DNA of 23,795 bases from DAOUFU01 sp034429275 (GCA_034429275.1 DAOUFU010000307.1:1-23795); one strand, 5' to 3'; shown: positions 1-7,438, counted from the stretch's first letter. A program made the numbers and translations. The notes: generated by a model from the sequence alone, not told the origin.

Positions 1-125
1 TAGCGATTGGTGGTCAAAGCGTTGGGTGCCACACTCAACAGCAAAAACGGATGACGCCATAGACGCCCGGTCTTGCGGAGATGTGCAAAGTCGTGCTTTC
101 GTCGAAGGCGCAAGTGACGCTGCAT
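1..125 (-). CDS. rnpA: Ribonuclease P protein component, 5' (N-terminal) part
   Basis: This is the protein subunit of RNase P, which with the RNase P RNA removes 5' leaders from pre-tRNAs. Only the first 41 codons are in the window; the rest lies beyond base 1. The minus-strand translation from the ATG at 125 begins MQRHLRLRRKHDFAHLRKTG and continues with RLWRHPFLLLSVAPNALTTN. That matches the usual RnpA N-terminus: a basic RLR-rich start, a DF..L...G segment, then a hydrophobic strand. The start lies 23 nt after the rpmH stop, the standard rpmH-rnpA order, and both genes are probably driven by the promoter at 447-475. The frame has no stop up to the window edge. The ribosomal-protein neighbour makes the identity secure despite truncation. 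Confidence 0.88.
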   Translation of the reverse strand, partial: MQRHLRLRRKHDFAHLRKTGRLWRHPFLLLSVAPNALTTNR

Positions 126-148
126 TGCGCACGCACAAATCGTTTCGC

Positions 149-325
149 CTAGCTCTTCCAGTTGATACGCTTGACGTGATTGTTCATTTTGACGGTGAGC
201 ATCTTGCGGCCTTTGGCACGGCGGGCCTTCAGCACCCGACGACCATCACCGGTTTGCATTCGTTGGCGGAAGCCATGCACGCGCAGGCGGCGGCGCTTCT
301 TGGGTTGGTAGGTACGCTTTGGCAT
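149..325 (-). CDS. rpmH: 50S ribosomal protein L34
   Basis: L34 is a small, very basic protein of the large ribosomal subunit. The minus-strand translation is 58 residues, starting MPKRTYQPKKRRRLRVHGFR, with the family hallmarks: an N-terminal (M)KRTYQP, the HGFR.RM segment at about residues 17-23, the GR.VL..RR.KGR block at about 28-40, and a basic C-terminus. The ATG at 325 is preceded by a GAGGA-type ribosome binding site at about 333-340. The gene is slightly longer than the common 44-46 residue form because of a C-terminal extension (about residues 42-58, ending KRINWKS). It sits directly upstream of rnpA, and a strong minus-strand promoter lies about 120 nt upstream. Confidence 0.95.
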   Translation of the reverse strand: MPKRTYQPKKRRRLRVHGFRQRMQTGDGRRVLKARRAKGRKMLTVKMNNHVKRINWKS

Positions 326-446
326 GATGAATATCCTCTTTCAAAAAACGCGCACTCAGCGCGGTTTCGACAGCGATACGACGGCGATTGTCCCGGTGCG
401 ATCCAGGCTCATCGGCCCCGGTTGAACCGCCTAATGACCGGCGGCA

Positions 447-475
447 AGTATAGCGCATGGGCCAGAGTGGGTCAA
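447..475 (-). promoter_or_regulatory. Sigma-70-type promoter for rpmH-rnpA
   Basis: On the minus strand, TTGACC (475-470) and TATACT (452-447) are separated by exactly 17 nt. This near-consensus pair points toward rpmH, leaving a leader of about 115 nt. The assignment is by pattern only, but spacing, sequence and position all agree. Confidence 0.75.
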
Positions 476-562
476 GCGTCACCTTGTGCATGCACTGACG
501 GGCGCGGTGACGGCAGAGGCAGATCACCTGGCGTGAGAGGGACCTTATGGGATGTGGTAGGT

Positions 563-591
563 TTGTCATTACCAATAGTCATCGATATAGT
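563..591 (+). promoter_or_regulatory. Candidate sigma-70 promoter upstream of the ABC exporter operon
   Basis: TTGTCA (563-568) and TATAGT (586-591) are separated by 17 nt on the plus strand. It is divergent from the rpmH promoter and would give a leader of about 330 nt before the first ABC gene at 930, so it might instead drive an unrecognised small RNA. No better promoter is visible closer to the gene. Confidence 0.5.
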
Positions 592-898
592 TGATACTGT
601 TAGCTCAGCAGTCAGGTCTGGGTAAGGTTCCGGTCAGGCGTGAGCGGCACCACCTTTGCCGAAGTCGAAATCCGGCAAACGATCTGCATGGCCTCTTTTC
701 TCCCGGCAACGTTGGCTACCACCGATCGGTTTCTGAAGCGCCGAAGCAAGTGCCCACATACGCCGGTCTTTTCTCGGAAGTTGATGAAGTCGAACCAGCG
801 TGTGAGGGCTTGTGGGGATGATGTGCAACTTCTTCATCTCTGGGGCGTAATAATTGGTGGTCGCGCCAACAAGCCAGGCAGGCTATCTTTGTAAGCGG

Positions 899-907
899 TT
901 GTCCACA
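899..907 (+). other. Single DnaA-box-like 9-mer
   Basis: TTGTCCACA matches the DnaA-box form preferred in GC-rich bacteria such as Streptomyces and differs by one base from the E. coli TTATNCACA consensus. Only one such site is clear in the region and no AT-rich unwinding element stands out. It is therefore weak evidence of an origin and may be chance. Confidence 0.25.
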
Positions 908-929
908 GGTGATCAAGGAGACAGGCTCA

Positions 930-1685
930 ATGGCCGAATCGTTCATCCAAATTCGCAATCTGGTCAAGACTTTCAACACGCCCGCCGGGCCGCTGAACGT
1001 GCTGCGCGGCTTTGATCTGGATATCAACAAGGGCGATTTTGTGGCGCTGGTCGGGCCTTCGGGCAGCGGCAAGACCACTTTCCTCAACATGCTGACTGCC
1101 GTCGATACCCCGACATCGGGCGAGATCACGATCGGCGGTGTGCCGATCACCCAGGTGGCCCAGCGCCGGCTGACCAAATGGCGCGCGCGTAACGTCGGTA
1201 TCGTGTTTCAGTTCTTCCAACTGCTGCCGACTCTTTCGGTGGTTGAGAACGTCATCGCCCCGATGGATTTTGCCGCCGTGTGGAAGCCGCGCGAGCGCCG
1301 CGATATTGCGCTCAAGCTGCTTGACCGGTTTGGATTCCTGGATCAGGCCTATAAAACGCCGGATATGCTCTCCGGTGGACAGCAGCAGCGTGTGGCGATC
1401 GCGCGTGCCCTGGCCAACAACCCGCCGCTGGTTGTAGGTGACGAACCCACTGGCAACCTGGACCGTATGAGCGCGCAGAATGTCTTCGAGCTTTTCCAGC
1501 AGCTCACTGATCGTGGGACGACCGTCATCATCGTGACTCACGACCGTGAGCTGGTGAAGAGTGTGCCGAAAATTTACGAACTGGTCGATGGGACGATCAA
1601 CCAGACGACACTGGCTGCGGCAGCGGCTCGCCGCACCCAGGAACTCCGCGCAACACGCACCCGGTCTGCGATTCGCGGTCAGTAA
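930..1685 (+). CDS. ABC transporter ATPase, LolD/MacB type (first copy)
   Basis: This is the cytoplasmic ATPase that would power the neighbouring FtsX-type permease. All ABC motifs are intact in the 251-residue product: Walker A GPSGSGKTT (42-50), Q-loop Gln94 in VFQFFQLLP, signature LSGGQ (147-151), Walker B LVVGDEP with catalytic Glu172, and H-loop His204 in VTHDRE. The GxxPTGNLD stretch after Walker B is typical of the LolD/MacB/FtsE group. The ATG at 930 is preferred because AAGGAG lies 9 nt upstream (915-920); a GTG at 909 would be in frame but lacks a site. After the ATPase core there is a basic Ala/Arg-rich tail (about 226-251) that the second ATPase lacks. The permease starts 45 nt downstream, so an operon is likely. 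Confidence 0.9.
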   Translation: MAESFIQIRNLVKTFNTPAGPLNVLRGFDLDINKGDFVALVGPSGSGKTTFLNMLTAVDTPTSGEITIGGVPITQVAQRRLTKWRARNVGIVFQFFQLLPTLSVVENVIAPMDFAAVWKPRERRDIALKLLDRFGFLDQAYKTPDMLSGGQQQRVAIARALANNPPLVVGDEPTGNLDRMSAQNVFELFQQLTDRGTTVIIVTHDRELVKSVPKIYELVDGTINQTTLAAAAARRTQELRATRTRSAIRGQ

Positions 1686-1730
1686 CATGTTCAGGTTCGC
1701 CGCTCGCAAATCATACTGCAGGGGTTGGTG

Positions 1731-4214
1731 ATGTTCAGAACACGTGGGCGTAAGATTTTGAGGGACGTGCTGGCGCGCAAGGGGCGAACGCTGCTGGTGT
1801 CGCTCAGCATCTTGATTGGTGTGTTCGGCGCGGTGACGCTGATCTCTACCAATGACCTGCTGATCAAGCAGATCCGGTCCGATGTGGTGCCGGACGAAGT
1901 GGCGATGGTGCGGCTGTTTGTGACTGTTCCTTCTGCGGGAACCAATGTCACGACAGACGAGGGACTCGACCAGGTGCTTGACCTGGTGCGCAATGCACGC
2001 CGACAGCCGGTGTTCCCGATGGGTACGGCAGGCGTGACGCGCATCGAAGGCCAGGTGGTCGTGCCGGTGTACTGGCAGAAGGAGTCTGCGGCGGCAGGCC
2101 AGTATAACGAGGCGCAGATCATGGCGTTCTCCGAGCCCTTTGGCCAGATTCAGCTGGAGCCGCCTCGCCTGTACGAAGGCGAATGGCCACAGCCCGGCCA
2201 ACACCAGATCGCGATTGAGCGCCGTATGGCAGACGAGAATGATCTCGGTGTGGGCGATATCATCCGGTTTCGTCCCCTGGGCAAGGATCAGGTGGCGCAA
2301 GACTGGACCATCACCGGTATTCTGTATCATCCCTATTGGGTTGATGCGGGCGAAGAAAACCAGCCGGAGATTCGCATCTTTGCTGCGTATGAAGATGTCC
2401 AGCAGATCGCCAGCTTTTCCGGGTTCAGCACGTTTTATCTGCGCTATGCCGACGTGCCCGCTGCTCATAGCCAGGCGGACCGGCTGATGGAAACCATCGC
2501 CGAGCGTACCGCCTATATTCCCCAGGGATACTGGCTGGACAACCCCGACGATTATTTTCTGATCGGCGAGGTGCAAGAGGTCACGAATATCCTCAACATG
2601 CTGGCGATAGTTGCGCTGGTGGTGTCGGGCTTTTTGGTAACCAACGTGATCAATACCATCGTGGTTGAGCAGAAGCGCCAGATCGGGGTAATGAAGTCGC
2701 TGGGCGCGACGCGCTGGACGAACTTCACCATCTATGCGGGTGTAGCCCTGATTTACGGTATCCTGGGCACCATTCCGGGCGTGATTCTGGGCGTGCTTGT
2801 CGGCTCTTTGATGGCGCAATCGGTGGCTCCCCTGGCGCACACTCTCATCGAAGGTTTCAAGGTCTCTTCGATGGGCATCATTGTCGGCGCGGTGATGGGC
2901 CTGGTAGTCCCGGTCGTTGCGGCCTTGATCCCCGTGTTCAACGGGACGCGCGTCTCGATCCGGGATGCCATGACCGACCTGGGCATCTCGACTAAATGGG
3001 GCAGCGGCCCGATTGCGCGCTTCATCGGTTGGCTTCCGCTGCCGGCTACGGTGCGGCAGGCGTTTAGCAACGTGATGCAGAAGAAGGGGCGTTTGCTGCT
3101 GACCGTCATTACGCTGACCCTGGCAGCGGCGGCGTTTATGGGCGTGTTTGCCATGTTCACGGTGATCACGGACGAGATCAACAAGCTGTTTGATACGTTC
3201 AACTATGAGATCACCATTGTGCCTACCGAAGCCCAGGATTTTGAATCGACCAGCGAACTGATTGTGCAGTCGGGCGCGGCGCGCGAAGTGTATCCCGGCG
3301 TGGCGTTTGGAATACGCTTCCTGGATATCAACGGGACTGCTATCGCAATCGGACCGGAGAAGGAAGAAGTCGTCAGCGCCTTTGGGTTCGATCCTGCCGC
3401 GCCGATGATGAATTTCACCTATACTGAAGGTACGGGATGGAGCGAAGACCCCACCCTCGAAGGTGTGGTATTGACTTCGGCGGCGGCTAAGGAGCTGGAC
3501 AAGCATGTAGGCGATACCCTGGTCATCTCGGCGGGTGGGCACACGGCAGAGCGTGAATTGATCGGTATTGCTCAATATCCCTTCCCGTTTGCCTTCATGC
3601 AGTGGCAAGACCTGGCGAGACTGGCCGGATTCGTCGATGCAAACGGCACGCCTTTGCCCATCGTGATGTTCGCTTCGATCGGGGAAGCTGATGCCACGGC
3701 GGCTGATGTGGACGCGGCGATCAGCAAATCCTCAGAAGCGCTGCTGGAGGCGGGGATCACGGCATCGTTTGCCAACCTGGTGCAAGAGCAGGAAGATATA
3801 GCCGACCAGATGATGGTTTTTAACATGATCTTCCAGATGACCTCCGGCGTGATGGCCGCTGTGGGCGCGATTGGACTGCTCACCACACTGTCGATGGCCG
3901 TGTTCGAGCGCCAGAAGGAAATCGGCGTCATGCGCTCCATCGGCGCGGGATCGGGGACCATCGTGACGCAGTTCCTGGTCGAGGGCCTGCTGATCGGCCT
4001 GCTGGCGTGGCTGCTGGCCATCCCGTTGAGTTACATGCTGGCGACCAGCCTGTTGAATGGAATGGGGTTCGCGGATTTTATCGCCTTCAAGTACCCGTTG
4101 TGGGTATTGGGTTTGGGCCTGGTGGGCATGTTGGTGATTGCCGTGCTTGCCAGCCTGTGGCCGTCGCTGTCGGCGGCACGTCGCACGGTTTCTGATATTC
4201 TGCGCTATCAATAG
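1731..4214 (+). CDS. FtsX/MacB-type ABC permease with eight predicted TM segments
   Basis: This is the membrane component of a MacB/LolCDE-like exporter, which in this family moves lipoproteins, peptides or antibiotics, or transmits mechanical force rather than pumping through a channel. The 827-residue protein has two FtsX halves. TM1 is at about 20-40, followed by a large extracytoplasmic domain, then TM2-4 at about 285-305, 331-360 and 381-405. The second half repeats this with TM5 at about 453-480, a second external domain, and TM6-8 at about 702-725, 742-770 and 788-810. The cytoplasmic motif ..EQKRQIGVMKSLGA.. in half one recurs as ..ERQKEIGVMRSIGA.. in half two, the hallmark FtsX coupling segment. 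The ATG at 1731 follows AGGGG (1720-1724); in-frame TTG and GTG just upstream are less likely. No periplasmic adaptor gene (MacA/HlyD) is nearby. The substrate is unknown. Confidence 0.9.
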   Translation: MFRTRGRKILRDVLARKGRTLLVSLSILIGVFGAVTLISTNDLLIKQIRSDVVPDEVAMVRLFVTVPSAGTNVTTDEGLDQVLDLVRNARRQPVFPMGTAGVTRIEGQVVVPVYWQKESAAAGQYNEAQIMAFSEPFGQIQLEPPRLYEGEWPQPGQHQIAIERRMADENDLGVGDIIRFRPLGKDQVAQDWTITGILYHPYWVDAGEENQPEIRIFAAYEDVQQIASFSGFSTFYLRYADVPAAHSQADRLMETIAERTAYIPQGYWLDNPDDYFLIGEVQEVTNILNMLAIVALVVSGFLVTNVINTIVVEQKRQIGVMKSLGATRWTNFTIYAGVALIYGILGTIPGVILGVLVGSLMAQSVAPLAHTLIEGFKVSSMGIIVGAVMGLVVPVVAALIPVFNGTRVSIRDAMTDLGISTKWGSGPIARFIGWLPLPATVRQAFSNVMQKKGRLLLTVITLTLAAAAFMGVFAMFTVITDEINKLFDTFNYEITIVPTEAQDFESTSELIVQSGAAREVYPGVAFGIRFLDINGTAIAIGPEKEEVVSAFGFDPAAPMMNFTYTEGTGWSEDPTLEGVVLTSAAAKELDKHVGDTLVISAGGHTAERELIGIAQYPFPFAFMQWQDLARLAGFVDANGTPLPIVMFASIGEADATAADVDAAISKSSEALLEAGITASFANLVQEQEDIADQMMVFNMIFQMTSGVMAAVGAIGLLTTLSMAVFERQKEIGVMRSIGAGSGTIVTQFLVEGLLIGLLAWLLAIPLSYMLATSLLNGMGFADFIAFKYPLWVLGLGLVGMLVIAVLASLWPSLSAARRTVSDILRYQ

Positions 4215-4235
4215 GCGCTTGGGAGAGACACAATC

Positions 4236-4964
4236 ATGACAAACGGACACTCCAACCCGGTCATCTCGCTGCAGAACGTCGAGAAGATCTACAAAACCAA
4301 AGCCGGTCCCCTGCGTGTGCTGAAGGGCGTGAACCTCGAAATCAACGAAGGTGAATTTGTTGCCATTGTTGGGCCATCGGGGAGCGGCAAAAGCACGCTG
4401 ATCAATATGATCACCGGCATCGACCGCCCCACTTCTGGCGAAGTGTTTGTAGCCGGGCAGCGCCTGACCAACCTGAGCGAAAACCAGGTTGCCAAATGGC
4501 GCGGAAAAAATGTGGGCGTGGTGTTTCAGTTCTTCCAGCTGCTGCCAACCCTCACCGTGCTGGAGAACGTGATGATGCCGATGCACTATACGGGCACCTT
4601 CCGCGGAAAGCGCAAAGCTCGTGCGATGGAACTGCTCGAAATGGTGGATTTGCCAGATGTGGCGAACAAGTACCCCAGCCAGATTTCCGGCGGGCAGCAG
4701 CAGCGCGCCGCTATTGCTCGCGCACTGGCCAATAACCCGAAGGTGTTGGTCGGCGACGAGCCTACCGGGAACCTTGATATCGTGTCGGCGGGCCTGATGT
4801 TTGCCATGTTCGAGGACCTGGTGGCCCAGGGGACGACGATCGTCATGGTGACCCACGACCGCGACCTGGCGGGGCAAATCCCGCGCGTAGAGGAAGTGCG
4901 CGACGGTCAGTTGGTAGCCCAAGAAGACATCGACCAGCGGCTGGTCGCCGGTGCGGGTGAATAA
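4236..4964 (+). CDS. ABC transporter ATPase, LolD/MacB type (second copy)
   Basis: A second complete ATPase of the same subfamily, 242 residues. Motifs are Walker A GPSGSGKST (46-54), Q-loop Gln98 in VFQFFQLLP, signature ISGGQ (150-154), Walker B VLVGDEP with Glu175, and His207 in VTHDRD. It closely resembles the ATPase at 930-1685, sharing the whole QFFQLLPTL and ARALANNP stretches, so the two are probably paralogues flanking one permease. The ATG at 4236 is preceded by GGGAGAG (about 4221-4227), and the gap to the permease stop is only 21 nt. With a fused two-half permease, the pair could assemble as a heterodimer, one ATPase per half, but this is inference. Both copies keep the catalytic Glu and the signature motif, so neither looks degenerate. 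Confidence 0.9.
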   Translation: MTNGHSNPVISLQNVEKIYKTKAGPLRVLKGVNLEINEGEFVAIVGPSGSGKSTLINMITGIDRPTSGEVFVAGQRLTNLSENQVAKWRGKNVGVVFQFFQLLPTLTVLENVMMPMHYTGTFRGKRKARAMELLEMVDLPDVANKYPSQISGGQQQRAAIARALANNPKVLVGDEPTGNLDIVSAGLMFAMFEDLVAQGTTIVMVTHDRDLAGQIPRVEEVRDGQLVAQEDIDQRLVAGAGE

Positions 4965-5069
4965 CACTCAACAGCGAGCAATGTGCTTCCGGCCAGGTGC
5001 TGCGCACTGAGTGCCGGTGGCCGACAACGCACGATACAGGACAGGCTTCACGCGGAGAGGATTACGACC

Positions 5070-5402
5070 ATGGAAATCACCCAACGAGCGGCCAACGGCG
5101 TTCAGATTTTCACCCTGCAGGGGCGCATCGACAGCGCCGGAGCTGCCAAGATGGACCAGATGCTCCAGCAAGCAGCGAGCAATCGCCAATACAAGATGAT
5201 CCTGGATATGTCGCAGGTGACCTATGTCAACAGCGCCGGGTTGCGCTCGCTGGCCGATATCTTGACGCGCAACCGCGCCCAAGAAGGCGATCTACGGCTG
5301 GTGGCGCTGCATCCGAAAGTTGAGCGCGTCTTCAAGATCATCGGCTTCGATAAGTTCTTCAATATGTATGCCTCAGTCGAAGCCGCGATGCAGGGGTTCT
5401 AA
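5070..5402 (+). CDS. STAS-domain anti-sigma factor antagonist (SpoIIAA/RsbV-like)
   Basis: STAS antagonists bind anti-sigma or switch kinases and are turned off by phosphorylation of a conserved serine. The 110-residue product is a single STAS domain. The N-terminal strands carry ..GRIDSAGAAKMD.., the central phosphosite motif is YVNSAGLRSL with Ser55 in the expected place, and the C-terminal helix pattern is KVERVFKIIGFDKFF. The start at ATG 5070 is chosen because GGAGAGGA (5054-5061) sits 8 nt upstream and the length fits the family; a longer in-frame reading from 4983 has no family support. It lies 105 nt after the second ABC ATPase and before a strong terminator, so it may be the last gene of that operon. 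Its kinase or sigma partner is not in the window. The ECF sigma factor at 5677 is not the usual target class for this family. Confidence 0.88.
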   Translation: MEITQRAANGVQIFTLQGRIDSAGAAKMDQMLQQAASNRQYKMILDMSQVTYVNSAGLRSLADILTRNRAQEGDLRLVALHPKVERVFKIIGFDKFFNMYASVEAAMQGF

Positions 5403-5443
5403 CCTTCGGGCGCAGACCACACAACACGAATCACACGCTGGCA

Positions 5444-5490
5444 CCGCCGGACATGAGAGGGCAAACGCTCTGGTCCGGCGGTTTGTGTTT
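5444..5490 (+). terminator. Rho-independent terminator after the ABC/STAS operon
   Basis: The 9-bp perfect stem CCGCCGGAC / GTCCGGCGG (5444-5452 and 5473-5481) is followed by TTTGTGTTT. It separates the exporter/STAS operon from the sigma-factor locus. Confidence 0.85.
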
Positions 5491-5513
5491 CAGGGCCAGG
5501 TGCATGCGTGCGC

Positions 5514-5542
5514 TATTACTCACCCGGTTTTGGGCATATAAT
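5514..5542 (+). promoter_or_regulatory. Candidate promoter of the ECF sigma locus
   Basis: A perfect TATAAT -10 box lies at 5537-5542. The -35 is poor (TATTAC at 5514-5519 with 17-nt spacing), which could mean activator dependence or a non-canonical -35. Predicted transcription would start near 5549, giving a leader of about 130 nt. Confidence 0.5.
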
Positions 5543-5555
5543 GGCAGCATAGAGC

Positions 5556-5578
5556 GATTATGTATAAGTCTCATAATC
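5556..5578. promoter_or_regulatory. Inverted repeat just downstream of the sigma-locus promoter (possible operator)
   Basis: GATTATG (5556-5562) and CATAATC (5572-5578) form perfect 7-bp arms with a 9-nt spacer, starting about 7 nt after the predicted transcription start. The arms are AT-rich in a GC-rich context and not followed by a T-tract, so an operator fits better than a terminator. The regulator is unknown. Confidence 0.45.
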
Positions 5579-5676
5579 AGTGTATAGTTAGGGTTCTTCA
5601 GGCTGTTAATCCGAAATCTGTGCCTGTCGGCACTTTTGGGCTGGTGCCAACGACAAAAAACCTCAAAGGATAACAC

Positions 5677-6222
5677 ATGCTTTCGGGTGATCATGATACT
5701 GTTTTGGCACGGCAGGCCCAGCAAGGTGACCAGGATGCATTTCTGGCCCTGTACGAGCGCTACTTTCAGCGAGTGTACAACCGTGTTCGGTGTAAGGTCC
5801 CTGCTGCCCATGCCGAAGATGTGACGCAAGAGATTTTTATCGCCGTAATGCGCTCGCTGGCGGGCTTTGAGGAGCGCGCGCGGTTCAGCACCTGGCTGTA
5901 TACCATTGTCAACCGGCAGATTGCCGACTTCTACCGGAACCGCAGCCGACGTGATGATTCCCAGGCGGTCAGTCTTGAACAGGTGGAGTATGTGGTGGCC
6001 GCTCAGGTGGCGGGCGGTGATTATGGAGACGAGAGTGCATTGGTTCAAAAGGCGTTGGCCGCTTTGCCGGAGCATTATCAGGACGTCATTTTTGCTCGTT
6101 TTGTCGACGGGCTGACCTTTGCTGAGATTGCGACTGAGCGGGATCAGTCGTTAGAAGCTGTAAAATCGCTGTACCGCCGGGCTATCCAGGCTTTGCGGGA
6201 CAAGATGGGTATAGGCCAATGA
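5677..6222 (+). CDS. ECF-type RNA polymerase sigma factor
   Basis: This alternative sigma factor would direct RNA polymerase to a specific promoter set. The 181-residue protein has region 2 at about 25-90, including AEDVTQEIFIAVMRSL and the FSTWLYTIVNRQIADFYR stretch used in -10 recognition. Region 4 is at about 125-175 (ALAALPEHYQDVIFARFVDGLTF, cut here by description: ALPEHYQDVI then LTFAEIA and SLEAVKSLYRRAIQALR), the helix-turn-helix for -35 binding. It lacks regions 1 and 3, as ECF factors do. AAAGGA (5665-5670) precedes the ATG at 5677 by 6 nt. Its stop overlaps the start of the next gene (ATGA), which predicts translational coupling to a cognate anti-sigma factor. A palindrome lies in the leader. 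Target promoters cannot be deduced here. Confidence 0.92.
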   Translation: MLSGDHDTVLARQAQQGDQDAFLALYERYFQRVYNRVRCKVPAAHAEDVTQEIFIAVMRSLAGFEERARFSTWLYTIVNRQIADFYRNRSRRDDSQAVSLEQVEYVVAAQVAGGDYGDESALVQKALAALPEHYQDVIFARFVDGLTFAEIATERDQSLEAVKSLYRRAIQALRDKMGIGQ

Positions 6223-6701
6223 ATGATTACGATGGCGGATTTGATGATGAGCTGGCGGGCTTCACCGACCGCGTGCTGACCGGGGAAGAGGCAGCGGACG
6301 AAGAAGCCCCCGGCGACCTGGGGGGAGTCATTCTGCGGCTTCACCGCACACTTCAACTGGATCATTCAGAGGATGATTCAGTACGCGCGCGAATTCGTCA
6401 GCGTTTGGTGCAGGAATGGGCCGCGCTGCATTCGGGTTCGGCTCAAGCTCGCCGGGCAGCATATCAGTCGCCGGTAAGGCGGCTCTCGCGCTTTTTTGCG
6501 CCACGTGCCGTGCGCCTGATGGCGGCGGCGGCTGTGCTGTTGGTGGTATTGGTCGGCGTGGTGCTGATAGTGGGTGGTTCGGATGGCAATGGCTTGCAGG
6601 GCACGGCCAGCGACTCAGGTTCTACGTTGCTGCCGCTCGCAGTGGTGATAGTTGTTGGGATGCTCACGGCGGTGTGGTGGATTCGGCGGAAGCACGGTTG
6701 A
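6219..6701 (+). CDS. Putative anti-sigma factor, two-TM membrane protein
   Basis: The 160-residue product begins with an acidic cytoplasmic region (about 1-95), then TM1 at about 98-118 (MAAAAVLLVVLVGVVLIVGG), a short Gly/Ser-rich loop, TM2 at about 136-154, and a basic end WWIRRKHG. Its ATG overlaps the sigma stop by 4 nt. That arrangement, and the soluble-domain-plus-TM layout, are what ECF anti-sigma factors look like. However, there is no HxxxCxxC zinc motif, and I recognise no named anti-sigma domain by sequence. The function is therefore inferred from position: it would hold the ECF sigma at the membrane until a signal releases it. The extracytoplasmic part is only the short loop between the TMs, so sensing would need a partner or a membrane-level signal. 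Confidence 0.6.
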   Translation: MNDYDGGFDDELAGFTDRVLTGEEAADEEAPGDLGGVILRLHRTLQLDHSEDDSVRARIRQRLVQEWAALHSGSAQARRAAYQSPVRRLSRFFAPRAVRLMAAAAVLLVVLVGVVLIVGGSDGNGLQGTASDSGSTLLPLAVVIVVGMLTAVWWIRRKHG

Positions 6702-6817
6702 TCCGCGATGGTTGTGGCGGTGAACCAGGCCGGTCAACCCTTTTGAACAGGCGGTGCCGACATAAAATTCGTAAAAGCACGAGCCGATTTTCGAAGTGAA
6801 TCGAAGGGGGAAGACAG

Positions 6818-7417
6818 ATGAAGCTGAGTCGTAACCGCCGCGAGATGATGACGCTGGTCGCCGGGATGTTGATCGGGATCGTGCTGGGGGCGGCGATGAT
6901 GGGCACCAGCCCCGATCTTCGTGAGGCAATCTTCGGAACTTCGGCCAGTGTTGATGGTAATGATGGGGCCGGCGTGCCGGGTGATGTGGAATTTTACCTG
7001 GCGGACCTGGAGTCTACTCAAGCCTGGCTGGCTGCTCAACTGCCCACAGAGAGTGAACAGATTCAAGCCGCGCTCGAGACCTTGATGGCGTTGCCCAGCT
7101 CGCCGTTTTTCCGGCAAGACTTCCAGGCGGCCAGCGATGATCTCGACCTGGTGCTTCCCCGTCTCTATCGTCAACTGAGCGCTCCACTCAGTCCGACGGA
7201 TCAATCGGACCCCAGCAAACTTATCGCGTGCCTGGGCATGGAAGATAATCCTTATAATCCTGCCCCGACGCTGCTTTTTTACCTGACTGTGCCAAAGCAG
7301 AAAACAACCACCCTGGTGTTACCCACTCAATGGGAAAAGCTGGCCGAACCCCTGTCCAATACGCTGTTCTGGCAGCTTCTGGCGTGTTATCCGCAGCCAC
7401 AGGATGCGGCTTCTTAG
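6818..7417 (+). CDS. Membrane-anchored protein of unknown function in the sigma locus
   Basis: The 199-residue protein is not recognised. It starts with a short basic stretch (KLSRNRRE) and one TM segment at about 10-30 (MTLVAGMLIGIVLGAAMMG). The rest is a predominantly helical, extracytoplasmic or cytoplasmic domain without clear motifs. Two cysteines (in LIACLG and LLACYPQ) lie in the C-terminal half. The ATG at 6818 has GGGGGAAG close upstream, a good ribosome binding site. It lies 116 nt after the putative anti-sigma gene, and the terminator at 7439-7471 closes the group, so sigma, anti-sigma and this protein may be one unit. A role in signalling to the anti-sigma factor is possible but purely positional. 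Confidence 0.6.
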   Translation: MKLSRNRREMMTLVAGMLIGIVLGAAMMGTSPDLREAIFGTSASVDGNDGAGVPGDVEFYLADLESTQAWLAAQLPTESEQIQAALETLMALPSSPFFRQDFQAASDDLDLVLPRLYRQLSAPLSPTDQSDPSKLIACLGMEDNPYNPAPTLLFYLTVPKQKTTTLVLPTQWEKLAEPLSNTLFWQLLACYPQPQDAAS

Positions 7418-7438
7418 ACTGATATGGTTGAGTTGTGC

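Larger units (their letters stand above)
326..929. other. Gene-poor intergenic region between rpmH and the ABC exporter
   Basis: About 600 nt without a convincing gene. It holds the rpmH promoter (minus strand), a second promoter-like pair on the plus strand (563-591), and one DnaA-box-like 9-mer (899-907). Several short frames cross 590-900 on both strands, but none has recognisable protein character, a good ribosome binding site or support from a neighbour. I see no SRP RNA, tmRNA, RNase P RNA or tRNA core here. The stretch could be a long leader, hold an unrecognised small RNA, or belong to a replication-origin region, since rpmH-rnpA often lies beside dnaA/oriC. The window does not decide between these. 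Confidence 0.5.

Noticed and set aside
600..655. tRNA-like TAGCTCAGCAG and GGTTCCGG segments
   Set aside because: They resemble D-arm and T-arm words, but spacing is wrong, and no acceptor stem or anticodon arm can be drawn.
927..3608. An 893-codon open frame on the minus strand across the first ATPase and permease genes
   Set aside because: It is antisense to two genes with full family motifs, and its product is rich in His, Arg and Gln with no recognisable domain, which is typical of a shadow frame in GC-rich coding DNA.
3732..4967. A 411-codon minus-strand frame across the permease end and second ATPase
   Set aside because: Antisense shadow of genes with intact ABC and FtsX motifs; the composition is His/Gln/Arg-rich without domains.
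5620..5637. Short GTGCC/GGCAC hairpin followed by TTTT in the sigma leader
   Set aside because: The stem has only 5 bp and four Ts; too weak to call a terminator or attenuator without supporting data.
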